From Deltaproteobacteria bacterium (GTDB lineage Bacteria; Myxococcota_C; UBA6777), in the NCBI GenBank assembly GCA_006226375.1, contig SBHC01000065.1:1-64000 (forward strand): a stretch of 64,000 nucleotides of DNA, read 5' to 3'. The notes below the pieces were generated by a model. That model was not told the origin of the DNA and searched no databases. It was given only the letters and a program-made list of their open reading frames with translations. Each line of letters starts with the position of its first letter. Position 1 is the first letter of the stretch. Shown here piece after piece: positions 1 through 9,900 of this stretch. The translations under genes were made by a program, and so were the position numbers.

Positions 1-81
1 GAATCGAATTTGCATTCGAGTACTACTGAAAAACTCATTCAGGATCGACGTGATCCGTCACTTGTTTCTCTCTTGCTATTC

Positions 82-119
82 AGTTTTCAAAGATCGAGAA
101 GTCTGCCGTTTTGTGGCAG
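82..119 (-). promoter_or_regulatory. boxB/boxA-like rRNA antitermination leader
   Basis: Reading the minus strand, a hairpin with CTGCC/GGCAG arms (103-119) is followed by GATCTTTGAAAACT (82-95). This closely resembles the boxA (TGCTCTTTGAAAAC type) of rRNA leaders and 16S-23S spacers. No tRNA is visible between here and the promoters, so the next gene to the left is most likely 16S rRNA, outside the window. The remainder of 1-536 contains no convincing coding region. Confidence 0.65.
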
Positions 120-127
120 GGCGACCG

Positions 128-156
128 TTTCTAACATGGCCGCCTTGGTGTGTCAA
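128..156 (-). promoter_or_regulatory. rRNA-type promoter P2 (inner)
   Basis: Second tandem promoter, 186 bp downstream of P1 on the minus strand: -35 TTGACA (151-156), 17-bp spacer, -10 TAGAAA (128-133), again with an A-rich stretch just upstream. Tandem strong promoters before a boxA are typical of rRNA operons. Confidence 0.65.
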
Positions 157-313
157 CAACTTTCTCAAAAAAACTTTCGAGCATTGCTGCTGACAGGCGC
201 TACAGAGAGTGTTCTCTTTGATGGATTGGACTGTGGCATCCATTGAATTACTTGATGACTTGCGTCAGGGAAGTGATTCGGCGTTGCCGGTGTCTCCGTA
301 GCAGCGAGAAGGC

Positions 314-342
314 GTTTTACAGAAACGCTGCCGAGGTGTCAA
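314..342 (-). promoter_or_regulatory. rRNA-type promoter P1 (outer)
   Basis: On the minus strand a perfect -35 TTGACA (337-342) is followed after 17 bp by TAAAAC (314-319). Directly upstream lies a run of A tracts (343-362 read on the minus strand) like an UP element. Strength, A-tract and the boxA further downstream fit an rRNA operon promoter reading out of the left window edge. Function is inferred. Confidence 0.7.
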
Positions 343-536
343 CATCTTTTTTGCTTTTTTTTCGATCTGGGGATGAATCGCCTGGAAAAGCCTGGATTTG
401 GCCTTTCTATTGAATTCGGTCATGAAAAAGTGATTCAAGGTTTGCAGGGTATGGTCGTTCTTCTTCTCATGATACACATCAACCAAACACTACCAGGGAC
501 GGGGTGTTCGACGTGGAACTCAAGGCGAGTTCTTAT

Positions 537-1742
537 ATGGAGTCAACGGTGCGAGCTACACATTCTCCCCAAACTTTCTGGCTGTCCACTTTGAGTTTTC
601 TGTTTCTTTCTATTGTCTTTTTGGGATGTACCCCCCCTCCTGCGCCGCTTCTTTGTACGCAGCTCAACTGTGGTAGTTCCGAGTCCTGCGTGGATGGCCG
701 CTGTGAAACCACAACATCACCCACACCAGCCACGCCTAAATCTCCGAGTGGGAGCACGGTAGAGCCCAAGGGGGATCCATCTGCCACTCCTTCTGGTGGA
801 GAGAAAACTCCGGATAATCCAAAGGAAACGCCAACTGAGCCCGAGCCTGAAACCAAGCCCGAACCACCGACCCCTACATCGTATCGTTGGAGCAAAGTGA
901 TTCAGGAAGGTAACGCCGATCTTCTTGGAGTCACGATGCCAACGGCAACGGATGCGTGGGTTGTTGGTCACAACGGAACGATCTTGTTCAGTTCGGATGC
1001 TGGTGCTACTTGGAGTCGCCAGAACTCTGGTGTGACTTCAACTCTTCGTGCCGTTTGGTTTGTTGACTCCAAGAAAGGCTGGGCAGTTGGGGATAACGGC
1101 GTGATATTGTTCACCAAGAATGGTGGAGCTACCTGGAAATCACAGCCTTCATTGGTGACTGACAATCTCTATGCTGTTCAGTTTGTCAGTTCTTACAATG
1201 GCTGGGCGGTGGGTGACGCTTTCACTCTGCTTCGAACCACGGACGGTGGCGAGTCTTGGCAGTCCGTGTCTGGCGTTCTTAACATTGATCTTCGTGGGAT
1301 TGCTTTCAAAGACAAGCAACATGGCTACTTTGTTGGAGCACAAGGGACGATCCTGCATACTTACAACGGCGCACTTTCCGTTAGCACCGAAGTTACAGGC
1401 ACTCAGACCAACTTTCGAGATGCGTCGATCAACAGTCAGGACACCTGGGCAGTGGGTGCACAAGGTCAGCTGCTTCTCAAAACCCAAGACTCCGGTTGGC
1501 AAAAACAAGAATCCCCCGTGGCTACGGACCTTAACAGCATTCGATTCTTGGATGACAAGCGCGGGTGGATGATCGGAGCAGGCGGAGTCTTGCTTGGAAC
1601 CAAAGACGGCGGAACGTCATGGTCTTCCGAAGCACAAGGAAGTTATCCTGATCTTCACGCCATCGCAGCCTTCAGCGACAAAGCCGCCATTATCGTAGGT
1701 GCGAACGGAACCATCGTTCGCATGGAAGGTGTATACGAATAA
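537..1742 (+). CDS. YCF48/BNR-type beta-propeller lipoprotein
   Basis: A predicted outer-surface lipoprotein of 401 residues. The N-terminus has a hydrophobic stretch ending in a lipobox with Cys31 (FLGC), then a Thr/Pro/Glu-rich linker (about residues 55-115), then repeated blades of the form GWAVGxxGxILxTxxGGxxW typical of the YCF48/photosystem II stability factor (HCF136-like) and BNR/Asp-box propellers. In cyanobacteria the family helps assemble PSII; in non-phototrophs the fold is common on secreted proteins and the ligand is unknown. The ATG at 537 was chosen over the upstream in-frame codon at 504 because it places the signal peptide correctly and follows AAGGCGAG. It converges on rny, with an inverted repeat between them. 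Confidence 0.85.
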   Translation: MESTVRATHSPQTFWLSTLSFLFLSIVFLGCTPPPAPLLCTQLNCGSSESCVDGRCETTTSPTPATPKSPSGSTVEPKGDPSATPSGGEKTPDNPKETPTEPEPETKPEPPTPTSYRWSKVIQEGNADLLGVTMPTATDAWVVGHNGTILFSSDAGATWSRQNSGVTSTLRAVWFVDSKKGWAVGDNGVILFTKNGGATWKSQPSLVTDNLYAVQFVSSYNGWAVGDAFTLLRTTDGGESWQSVSGVLNIDLRGIAFKDKQHGYFVGAQGTILHTYNGALSVSTEVTGTQTNFRDASINSQDTWAVGAQGQLLLKTQDSGWQKQESPVATDLNSIRFLDDKRGWMIGAGGVLLGTKDGGTSWSSEAQGSYPDLHAIAAFSDKAAIIVGANGTIVRMEGVYE

Positions 1743-1860
1743 ACATCGTTTCATTCGGAACATTGATCATTTCAAATCTCCTCCCGATCATTTACTTCAT
1801 CACACCAACCCAACCTACCAACCCACATTTCCCATAACATTTGAAGATGGATGGACCTAG

Positions 1861-1889
1861 CCCCGGAATTCATTCGATACAATTCGGGG
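1861..1889. terminator. Inverted repeat between convergent genes
   Basis: CCCCGGAATT and AATTCGGGG arms (one bulged G) flank a 10-base loop between the ends of the YCF48 gene and rny. It could stop transcription from both sides, but neither strand has a clear U tract, so it is only a terminator candidate. Confidence 0.4.
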
Positions 1890-1935
1890 TTGCGAAGGAT
1901 GAAAGATCGGTGTGTGGAAGGAGAGGGGGGTTGGT

Positions 1936-3537
1936 TTATTTGGCGAAGTCTACGATCCGCATTTCGCGAATGACGGTGACTTTGATTTGGCCGGGGTATG
2001 TCATCTCACGTTCGATCTTTTTGGTGATGTCGTGGCAGAGCAAGACAGCTTGATCGTCGTTGATATCTTCGCAGGAGGTGATGACGCGGATCTCTCGGCC
2101 GGCTTGGATCGCATAGGCTTTATCGACACCATCGAAGGAATAGGCGATGTCTTCGAGATCACGGAGGCGTTGGATGTAGGATTCAATCGCTTCACGACGT
2201 GCACCAGGCCGACCACCGCTGAGGGAGTCGGCTGCGATCACGAGGTGGGCGAGGGGGGTTTCAGGCTTGATCTCTTCGTGGTGCGCTTTGACAGCATGCA
2301 CAAGTTCGGCGCTTTCACCGTACTTTTGGAGGAAGTTTCCGCCGTTAATGGCGTGTGACCCTTCCAGCTCATGTGTCATCGCTTTTCCGATATCGTGGAG
2401 GAGCGCGGCGCGTCGTGCGAGCTTTACGTTCATCCCGAGTTCGCTGGCCATGAGGCCACAAAGATGGCCACATTCAATGGAGTGCGCCCATTGGTTTTGG
2501 CCATAGGAGTAGCGCCATTTGAGGCGACCCAACATCTTTTTGATCTCGGGGTGAACCTTATGGATGTCGAGTTTGAGGACTGCTTCTTCACCTGCTTCTT
2601 TAATTAAGCCGTCCATTTCCTCTTGGGTTTTGGTTACGACTTCTTCGATGCGGGCTGGGTGGATGCGTCCATCGGAGACAAGCTTGAGCAGGGAGCGTCG
2701 TCCGACTTCCCGACGGATCGGGTCGAAGCAGGAGACAACCACGGCTTCGGGTGTGTCATCAATGATCAAATCCACGCCGGTCGCAGCTTCGAGGGCACGG
2801 ATGTTTCGGCCTTCACGCCCGATGATACGACCTTTCATATCATCGCTGGGGAGATGGACAACACTGACTGTGCTTTCGGAGATGTAGTCACTGGCGTAGC
2901 GTTGGGCTGCGATGGAGAGGATACGACGGGCTTTTTTCTCAGCTTCGTCTTGGGTTTCTTCTTCGATCTGCCGAAGCTGACGGGCAGCATCGTTGCGGGC
3001 ATCGTCGAGCATACGTTGCTCGATTTGACGCTTGGCTTCTTCGCGGCTGATTCCTGCGTTGTGTTCCAAAACCTTGGTGGCTTCGTCCCATTGCAGGTTG
3101 ATCTCTTCTTCGCGTTTGTCGAGATCTTGTCCTCGCTTCTCAAGCTTTTCTTCGCGAGTTCGAAGTCGTTCGCTGCGGTTGTCGAGCTCTTTCAGGCGAC
3201 GGTTGATGTCCTCTTCACGGTTGCTGATGAGGTCGCCCTGGCGCTGCAGGTTTTCGGCTCGTTGTTCAAGCCGTTCTTCTCTGCGGTCGAGTTCTTTTCG
3301 GCGGTCGCGGTGTTCGTCTTCGAGTTCACGTCTAGCTTTTTCAAGCTTTTCTTCGTGTTGGAGCTGCAGTCGGATGGTGAGCTGTTCGTTTTCCTGGGTG
3401 ATCTTCTCTTGTTGTTGAGTCTTATAAGTTTCCAGCTCTCCTAGGGTTTGTTGGGTCTTACGTTGATGAAGGAGGTAACCGACAAGGGCACCGACTGCAA
3501 GTCCTCCAATCAACGCGAAAATGATATACGATGTCAT
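1936..3537 (-). CDS. rny: Ribonuclease Y
   Basis: Membrane-anchored endoribonuclease that initiates mRNA turnover. The 533-residue protein has the full family layout: an N-terminal membrane helix (about 4-22), a long charged coiled coil (about 28-200), a KH RNA-binding domain with GRIIGREGRN (236-245), and an HD phosphohydrolase domain whose metal-binding motif HDIGKA starts at residue 381. Length matches the usual 510-530. It lies 43 nt downstream of the predicted 6S RNA on the same strand, with no clear promoter or strong Shine-Dalgarno of its own, suggesting readthrough from the 6S promoter. RNase Y is standard in Firmicutes and present in several other phyla. Confidence 0.97.
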   Translation of the reverse strand: MTSYIIFALIGGLAVGALVGYLLHQRKTQQTLGELETYKTQQQEKITQENEQLTIRLQLQHEEKLEKARRELEDEHRDRRKELDRREERLEQRAENLQRQGDLISNREEDINRRLKELDNRSERLRTREEKLEKRGQDLDKREEEINLQWDEATKVLEHNAGISREEAKRQIEQRMLDDARNDAARQLRQIEEETQDEAEKKARRILSIAAQRYASDYISESTVSVVHLPSDDMKGRIIGREGRNIRALEAATGVDLIIDDTPEAVVVSCFDPIRREVGRRSLLKLVSDGRIHPARIEEVVTKTQEEMDGLIKEAGEEAVLKLDIHKVHPEIKKMLGRLKWRYSYGQNQWAHSIECGHLCGLMASELGMNVKLARRAALLHDIGKAMTHELEGSHAINGGNFLQKYGESAELVHAVKAHHEEIKPETPLAHLVIAADSLSGGRPGARREAIESYIQRLRDLEDIAYSFDGVDKAYAIQAGREIRVITSCEDINDDQAVLLCHDITKKIEREMTYPGQIKVTVIREMRIVDFAK

Positions 3538-3580
3538 CTATTTTGCTTCATTCAACCTGCGCAGTGAGAGACGATAAAGA

Positions 3581-3779
3581 ATTCCCCCGCCCTGGCCGTG
3601 TGAACAGAATTCCTTGAACCGGGGTTCAAAGAGGTGGGGTCGCGGTGTACTACGTTTGATACGCCCTCGATAGCTTAAAAGCCCGAGGTCTACTCGCGGC
3701 AGCCAACCATACAACCCCAACGAAAAAGTGTTCGGTTCGAAAATCGCTGTTCCAATCACGCACCGGGCAGGGGAAATTT
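3581..3779 (-). ncRNA. ssrS: 6S RNA (regulator of RNA polymerase)
   Basis: 6S RNA mimics an open promoter and sequesters the housekeeping RNA polymerase holoenzyme. On the minus strand a roughly 199-nt unit is closed by a strong stem: AATTTCCCCTGCCC near the 5' end pairs with GGGCGGGGGAATT at the 3' end, with one bulged A. Near the 3' side (3612-3631) is the near-palindrome CTTTGAACCCCGGTTCAAGG, matching the E. coli element CCTTGAACCAAGGGTTCAAGG in sequence and relative position. The apical part has GGTTGG followed by a CCTCGG...CGAGG stem, as in E. coli. On the other strand the hairpin would lie on the wrong side. Ends are approximate. Confidence 0.82.
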
Positions 3780-3835
3780 CGGACTGGACTAAAACGCCAA
3801 CAGCAGGACGAAACCTGCACGTCGGCTGTCGGGCC

Positions 3836-3865
3836 ATGTTACTGGTGAAAGCCCTTGTCTGTCAA
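3836..3865 (-). promoter_or_regulatory. Promoter of 6S RNA (and probably rny)
   Basis: Minus strand: TTGACA (3860-3865), 18-bp spacer, TAACAT (3836-3841). The predicted transcript start lies about 50 nt before the closing stem of 6S RNA, implying a processed 5' leader. It is 90 bp downstream of the giant TPR gene's stop. Confidence 0.65.
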
Positions 3866-3954
3866 CAAAAAAGGCCAGTGGCGCCCATGCGATTGGGTGT
3901 TGGAAGAAGTGGATGAGTTGTTGAGGGAGAATGAGGGAAAGGGAAGGGGGGGTG

Positions 3955-6900
3955 TTAGCCGACTTTGACTGCGAGTCCTTGGCGTTCGCGGAATTGGAAG
4001 TACTCTTCCGAAACGGAGAAGAGGACCAACTCTTTGACCTTCGCGCGGTGTTGGATTTGGAAGTCGGGACGCTGGTCGCGCTCCATCACCTTCGAGCAGA
4101 TGTTGAGGTCGCCAGCCAGGCAGAAGCCAACACGGTTGGCGGTGTGCTCAACAGCCTCCAAGAATTGCTCCGGAGTCATGGGGTTCTCTTGAGCAAGGTA
4201 GGCTTGAACCATTTGACCCAACTGTTCTTGACGCTCAGCAGGCAAGGTCTTCGCGACACGCTTCTTGATCTTGTCGGCCTGGTCAGCAGGCACGTCCAAC
4301 GGATAGTTGGGGACGTACATGTTGATGAAGGACGACAGCAGCGCGCGGAAGTCCGGGTAGGGCAGCACGCTGGCGAACAAAAACTCGGGGCGGGAGAAGG
4401 TCAGCTGACGAGCGATCATGAACAGCAACTCCTTCGGGTGCCGCTCTTTGAACATGTCTTCTCCTGCCAAGAGCACTGGCGGGAAGGTGTTCACGATGCG
4501 CAACGAGGGGAACAAGCCTGTCTGGTAGACTTCCCGACCGGGCAAGCTCAAAACCTGTGAGACATACTCGTAGGTGCGAGCGAAGAACAGGTTCGGGTCA
4601 ACCTTGTCACCTTTCTTGATCTTGAACTGCTTCGCGCTCTCAGCAAACTCAGAGCCGCAGAATTGATACAAGGTCATCAAGATGTCGGTCAGCGGGTTGT
4701 TCAGGCTGTTGTGGAAGATCAACTGCTTCCACACTTCGTTCTCTTGGAACGCTCGGCTCAATCGGTCGGGAGCATTCTCTTTCATGCTCTTGTAGAAGTT
4801 CTCTTCTTCGGGAGAGGCTTCACGCAAGAACCGAAGGGTCGTGGTCACGGCGAAGGAGCGATCCAGTTGCTGCTGCTCGTAATACAACCGAACAAGCTGC
4901 TTGTAGGAGTCAATCCGCGCAGGGTTTCGGGTCAGCAACTCGTGGTGGATCTCGATGGCCTTGGGACGATACTCATCCTTCTGACCGTAGAGTTCCGCCA
5001 GGACTTCCAAGTTCTTGACGACGGGCTCCATCTGGTAGACGAGCTCGTAGGCAACAACCGCGTTGTCCACGTTACCGATCTTGAACCGGTGCAAGTCACC
5101 AAGACGTTTCCACAACTCAAGCTTGAGCGGTTGGTAGTCGTCTTGCTGCGGCAGACGGTTGATCATCCGTTGGTAGTTCTCATCCAGCTGGATCCACATC
5201 TCCAAGCTGCTCAACAAGCTCTCGATGGCCTGGAAGGCAGCGGTGTGGTTGAGATCGATGTCCAAGATGCGATTGTACGAAGCGACCGCATTGTTGGGAT
5301 CTTGCAGTTGGCTCTGGAAGGTCTCTGCGATGTGGTTGATGTATTGGATCTGCTTTTGCTGATCCGCTTCCATCTCGACCAATTGCTCCAACGTCTCGAC
5401 TTTTTCGGTCCAGCGCTGGGTTTCTTCGTAGAGCTCCAACAGACGGAAGAGCAGCTGGGTGTTCTCGGGTGCCATCACATACGCTTGACGGTAGAAGTCA
5501 ATCGCATGGTCGGGGCGACCGAGTCGTTCGTAGCAGAGGTCACCCAACTCCATCGTGAGCTGGAAGCGCTCTTGCTCGTCGTCGAGGATCAAGAGCAGTC
5601 GCTCTTTCAACTCCAACGACTTGTCCCACTCTCCACGCTGTTCTGCGTAGGTCGCGAGGGAGCGCAACGCCAGCGGGTTGGCTGGGTCGATCTCCAGAGC
5701 ACGCTCGTAGTAATCGACGGCCTGATCCGGCGAATCCATCTGAGCAAACGCGAGGCCCATTCGGCAGTACACTTCGCTCAACTCACGCTCGTTGAGTTGG
5801 TTGCGGTGGTTGTACAGAATGGTTTGATACACGTTGAGGGAACGTTCCCACTGCTCTTGGGAGTAGTACAAACGACCCAAACCGTTGAGAGTCGGGAAGT
5901 AGTCGGGGTTCAGGTTGTACGACTCTTGGTACTGTTGGAGCGCCTTGTTGATGTCGCCACGCTGCTCGGCCGCGTACGCCAACATGAAGTGGAAGCGGTA
6001 CAAGTCATCGCTGAGTGCTTGTTGTTGGAGGGCTGCAATCACCATATCCAACACCGACTCGGCGTGTTCCCAAAGCTTCTGCTCAATGTAGATCTCTGCA
6101 AGAGGCTTGGCCGCAGGGAGGTGTCCGGGGGACACTTCCAACGCGCGGTAGTAATACTGCGACGCTTGCTCAGCATCGGCCAGACGCTCGCGGTACAGCT
6201 TGCCTACTTCACAGAAGATGTTGGCCTTGGCCTGGGGATCTTCGGTGACGCGTTCTTCTTGCATCGCCAGCTTGATCACGCCTTCCCAGTCACGCTGCAG
6301 GAAGTGAATGACCTTCAACGAGCGAATCGCCGGCAGGTAGTTGGGTTGGAATTCCAACGCCTGACGGTAGCTGTCCTTCGCGCGGTCGATCTGAACGAGG
6401 CGTTCTTCGTACAACTTACCGATGCGGAAGTAGACTTCCACGAGCTGCTCTGGATCGTTCACGACCTTGGCTTCGCGCTGCATCATTTCGATGCACTTGG
6501 CCCAGTTTCCGGCAGCTTCGTACAAGCGACCCAAAGCGGACAGCGCGGGCTGGTAGAACGGATCGGAGTCGAGGACTCGTTGGTAGTAGGTGATGGCGCG
6601 GTTGGTGTCATCGAGGTGTTGCTCGTAGATCGAGCCGATCTCGAAGTACAGCGCTGCCATTTGCTCCAGGTCATCGATGGCTTTGAGGTGACGCTCAAAG
6701 ACTTCGATCAACAGGGGCCAATCTTCAGCCGCTCGGTACAGACGCTCCAGGCCTTTGAGTGCGGGGAGATTCCAACGGTCCAACTCAAGAATCTTCTTGA
6801 GGTTGTCCATCGCCATCGTGGGATCGCCCAGCTCTTCTTCCCAGACAATCGCGATGCGGTAGTGGAGGTTGACCTTGTCATCGACCCGGTTGGACAGCTC

Positions 6901-9900
6901 GATTTGCTTGGTCAACACTTCCAGCAATTGCTCCCATTGCTCCAACTGAGTGTAGAGCTTTTCGAGAGCTTGGAGTGCGTTGCGGTTGTTGGCGTCGAAG
7001 CCGAGGATGTGCTGGTAGGCTTCCACGGCTTGTTCAGGCATATCGAGGTGAAGGTCGTAGACCTGAGCGACTTCGCTCTTCATCTCGAAGATCTGATTGG
7101 TGTCGGTGGTCAGGGAGATGCGAGTTTCCAACACCTCGATCAACTCGTGCCACTGCTCTTGCAGTCGGTAGAGCTTTTCGAGAGAGGGAAGGACTTCGTA
7201 GGCTTCGGGGTCGAGCGCCTGAATCTGGCGGTACGACTCGATGGCTCCGTAGTAATCTTCCAGTTGGTACTCACGCAACTCAGCGATCTTGAGGAGCAAG
7301 TCTTTTTGCTCTTCAAAGTCTTCTACGAGCTGCATCTTGCTCAGGAAGATCTCGATCAAGTCGTTCCATTGCTCGTTTTGCTCGTACAGATCTTCCAATG
7401 CTTCCATTGCAGCTTGCTGCGTGGGATCGAGGGTCAGCGCGACGCGGTAGGACGCGATGGCCGCCTCAAACTCTTGCAGTTCGATGTGTTGGATCTGACC
7501 CAAACGCAGCCACAACGGGACTTGTTGGTCAGCATCGGGGAGCTTCTCAATCTCTTGGGTGTAGACGTCTACGAGGTCATCCCAACGATCGGTCTCGTCA
7601 GCGATTCGCTCCAGGTCTGCACGGACTTCTTCGTTCAAGGGGTTGTATTCGAACGCTCGAATCAACGTATGGAACGCTTCGCCCTTGTTGAAGAGTTGCT
7701 TCTCGTAGGTACTGGCTACGCCACGCAAACGCTCGATGCGGACTTCGTTGTCCTCCAGCAGGTTGATCTCCAGGTTGCGAACCTGAATCAACTTTTGCCA
7801 GTCCTGGTGCTTGGTGTAGAGCTCTGACACAGCTTGGATCACATCAACCTGTGTGGGGTCAATCTCCAAGATGCGCTCGTAGTGGGGAATGGCTCGGGTT
7901 GGCTCGCGCAATTCTTCGTTGCTGATTTGCGCGGCGCGTTTGAGCAATTCGACCTTCTCTTCGTCGGTTTCGATGACAGCCTCTTTCTTCTCAAGGATGT
8001 CGAGAACCGAGCGCCAGTCTTCGCGAGCGACAAGCAGAGTTTCCAGGGTTTCCAGAGCCTGGACGTGCATGGGGTTGATTTCCAGCACGCGACGCCATGC
8101 AGCGATGGCATCGTCCATTTGGTCGAGTTGTTCCTGGTAGATCGAAGCGAGTCGGAGGTACAGGTCGAGGATCGCATCGTCTTCTTCCTGAAGCGGAATC
8201 AGGCGGCGCAGGATGCTGACCAAGTCGTCCCACTGCTCGTGCTGCTCGTAAATGGTTCGGAGCGCGCTGAGTGCGTCGATGTCTTTGGGATCCAACTCCA
8301 GAACCTTCTTCCACGCGTCGATGGCTTGGCCTTCGTCAACGAGGTGTTGGGTGTAGGTGGTTCCCAAAGTGCGGTACAACTCTTTCTTGCGTTCCACACC
8401 GGAGACAACGCTCAACAGCTTTTGGGTCGTTTCAACCAGGTCGTCCCAACGTTCGGTTTGGTTGTACAAACCTTCGAGGGCGCTGAGGCTTTCCTCGTCG
8501 TCTTCGTTGACTTCCAGAGCCGACTCAAACAGGTTGATGGCTTCTTCGGGGCGACCCAAGGGGCCTGCGCACAAGGTCGCCATCTTCTTCTGAAGGCTGC
8601 TGCGTTCAGTGGCCGAATCCACAACGCTCGTTCGAAGCTGACAGATGGTGTACAGGTCTTCGAACATCTCGGTTTCTTCGTACAAACGCTGCAACGCAAT
8701 CAGAGCGTTGCCGTTTTCAGCGTCCACCGCGAGGATCTGGCGATAGGAGTCAATGGCTTGCTCTAGGTTGTCCAGCTCTTTCTCGTAGATGCTGGCCATA
8801 CGGGAGAGGAGGGTGATCTTCTCTCGTTGGTCATCCTGGACTTGGACCTTGCGAGCCAACACGTCAACCAACGCTTCGTAGTCGCGCTCTTGACGGTACA
8901 ATCGGTCCAACGCGCTCAACGCGGCGGTGTTGTAGCCATCAATCTTCAACGCTTCTTGGAAGTTGAGGATCGCTTCTTCGGTGTCTTGGAGCGCTTCATC
9001 GTTGATGTTCGCGATCTTCAAGTACATGCGAAGGGCGATTTGTTGGTCGGTGATGTTTTCGACTTCGTCCTCGTAGACACCCACCAATTCTTCCCAAGCA
9101 TCGGTTTCTTCCGCGAGTCGCTCCAACTCGGAGATGATGTCGCGGTCGGTTGGTGCTTCACGGAAGGCGCGGCAGAGGTAAACAAACGCCATATCGGGGT
9201 TGTCGAGTTCCTCTTCATACAACAAGACGATCTCTTTGAGGAATTCGATTCTCTTGAGGGTGTCGTCCGTGTGATTCAAGCGAATCTCAACCATTTCGAT
9301 CAGGCGGACATAGTCTTCTTGACCATCGCGGAAGTAGCTCTCCAACGACTCGGCGACCATGAGTTGGAATTCGTCGTTCTCTCCCAACTGCTCCATGGCT
9401 TCGAGGGCTGGCTTGTACTCGGGGTGGTCTTCCAAAATCGCGCGGTACAATTCGATGGCTTTGGGCACATCGTTGATCTTGGCTTCCCACAATTGGGCCA
9501 CGTTGAAGCGCAACTCCAACGCAGCTTCATCGTCGTCGAGGAGCTCGACTTCTTTGTTGCGAATCTCAACAAGGTCGTTCCAGCGTTCTTCGATGATGAA
9601 GAGCTCGCCCAATCGTTGCACCGTGGAGAGTTGGAACTCTCGGCGTTGCTCTTGGGCTTCTGCGATTTGAGCTTCGCGAGCTTCTGCATCGCCTTCCATA
9701 TCGCGGAGGGCTGCCGACGCATCACCTTCTGCCTCTTCTGCTGCATCGAGTTGATCCATCAGGGAGGCGCGAGCTTCTTGGAGCTCGGTGCGTTGCTGGG
9801 CAAGTTGCTCAAGTTGAGCAGCCAATACATCGCGTTCGCTGAGGAGCTCTTCGTTCTCGGGATCCGCGTCCACTTGGGAGTTGAGATCTTCCAAACGATC

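Noticed and set aside
10..594. Short reading frames in the first 600 bases
   Set aside because: They overlap rRNA-type promoters and boxA and show no protein-like composition.
2623..3444. Hydrophobic frame opposite rny
   Set aside because: It is the complement of the Glu/Arg-rich coiled coil, which produces Phe/Leu/Ser-rich sequence; it is a shadow.
3721..3760. tRNA-like GGTTCGAAAATC motif
   Set aside because: No acceptor stem or anticodon arm fits; it lies within the predicted 6S RNA.
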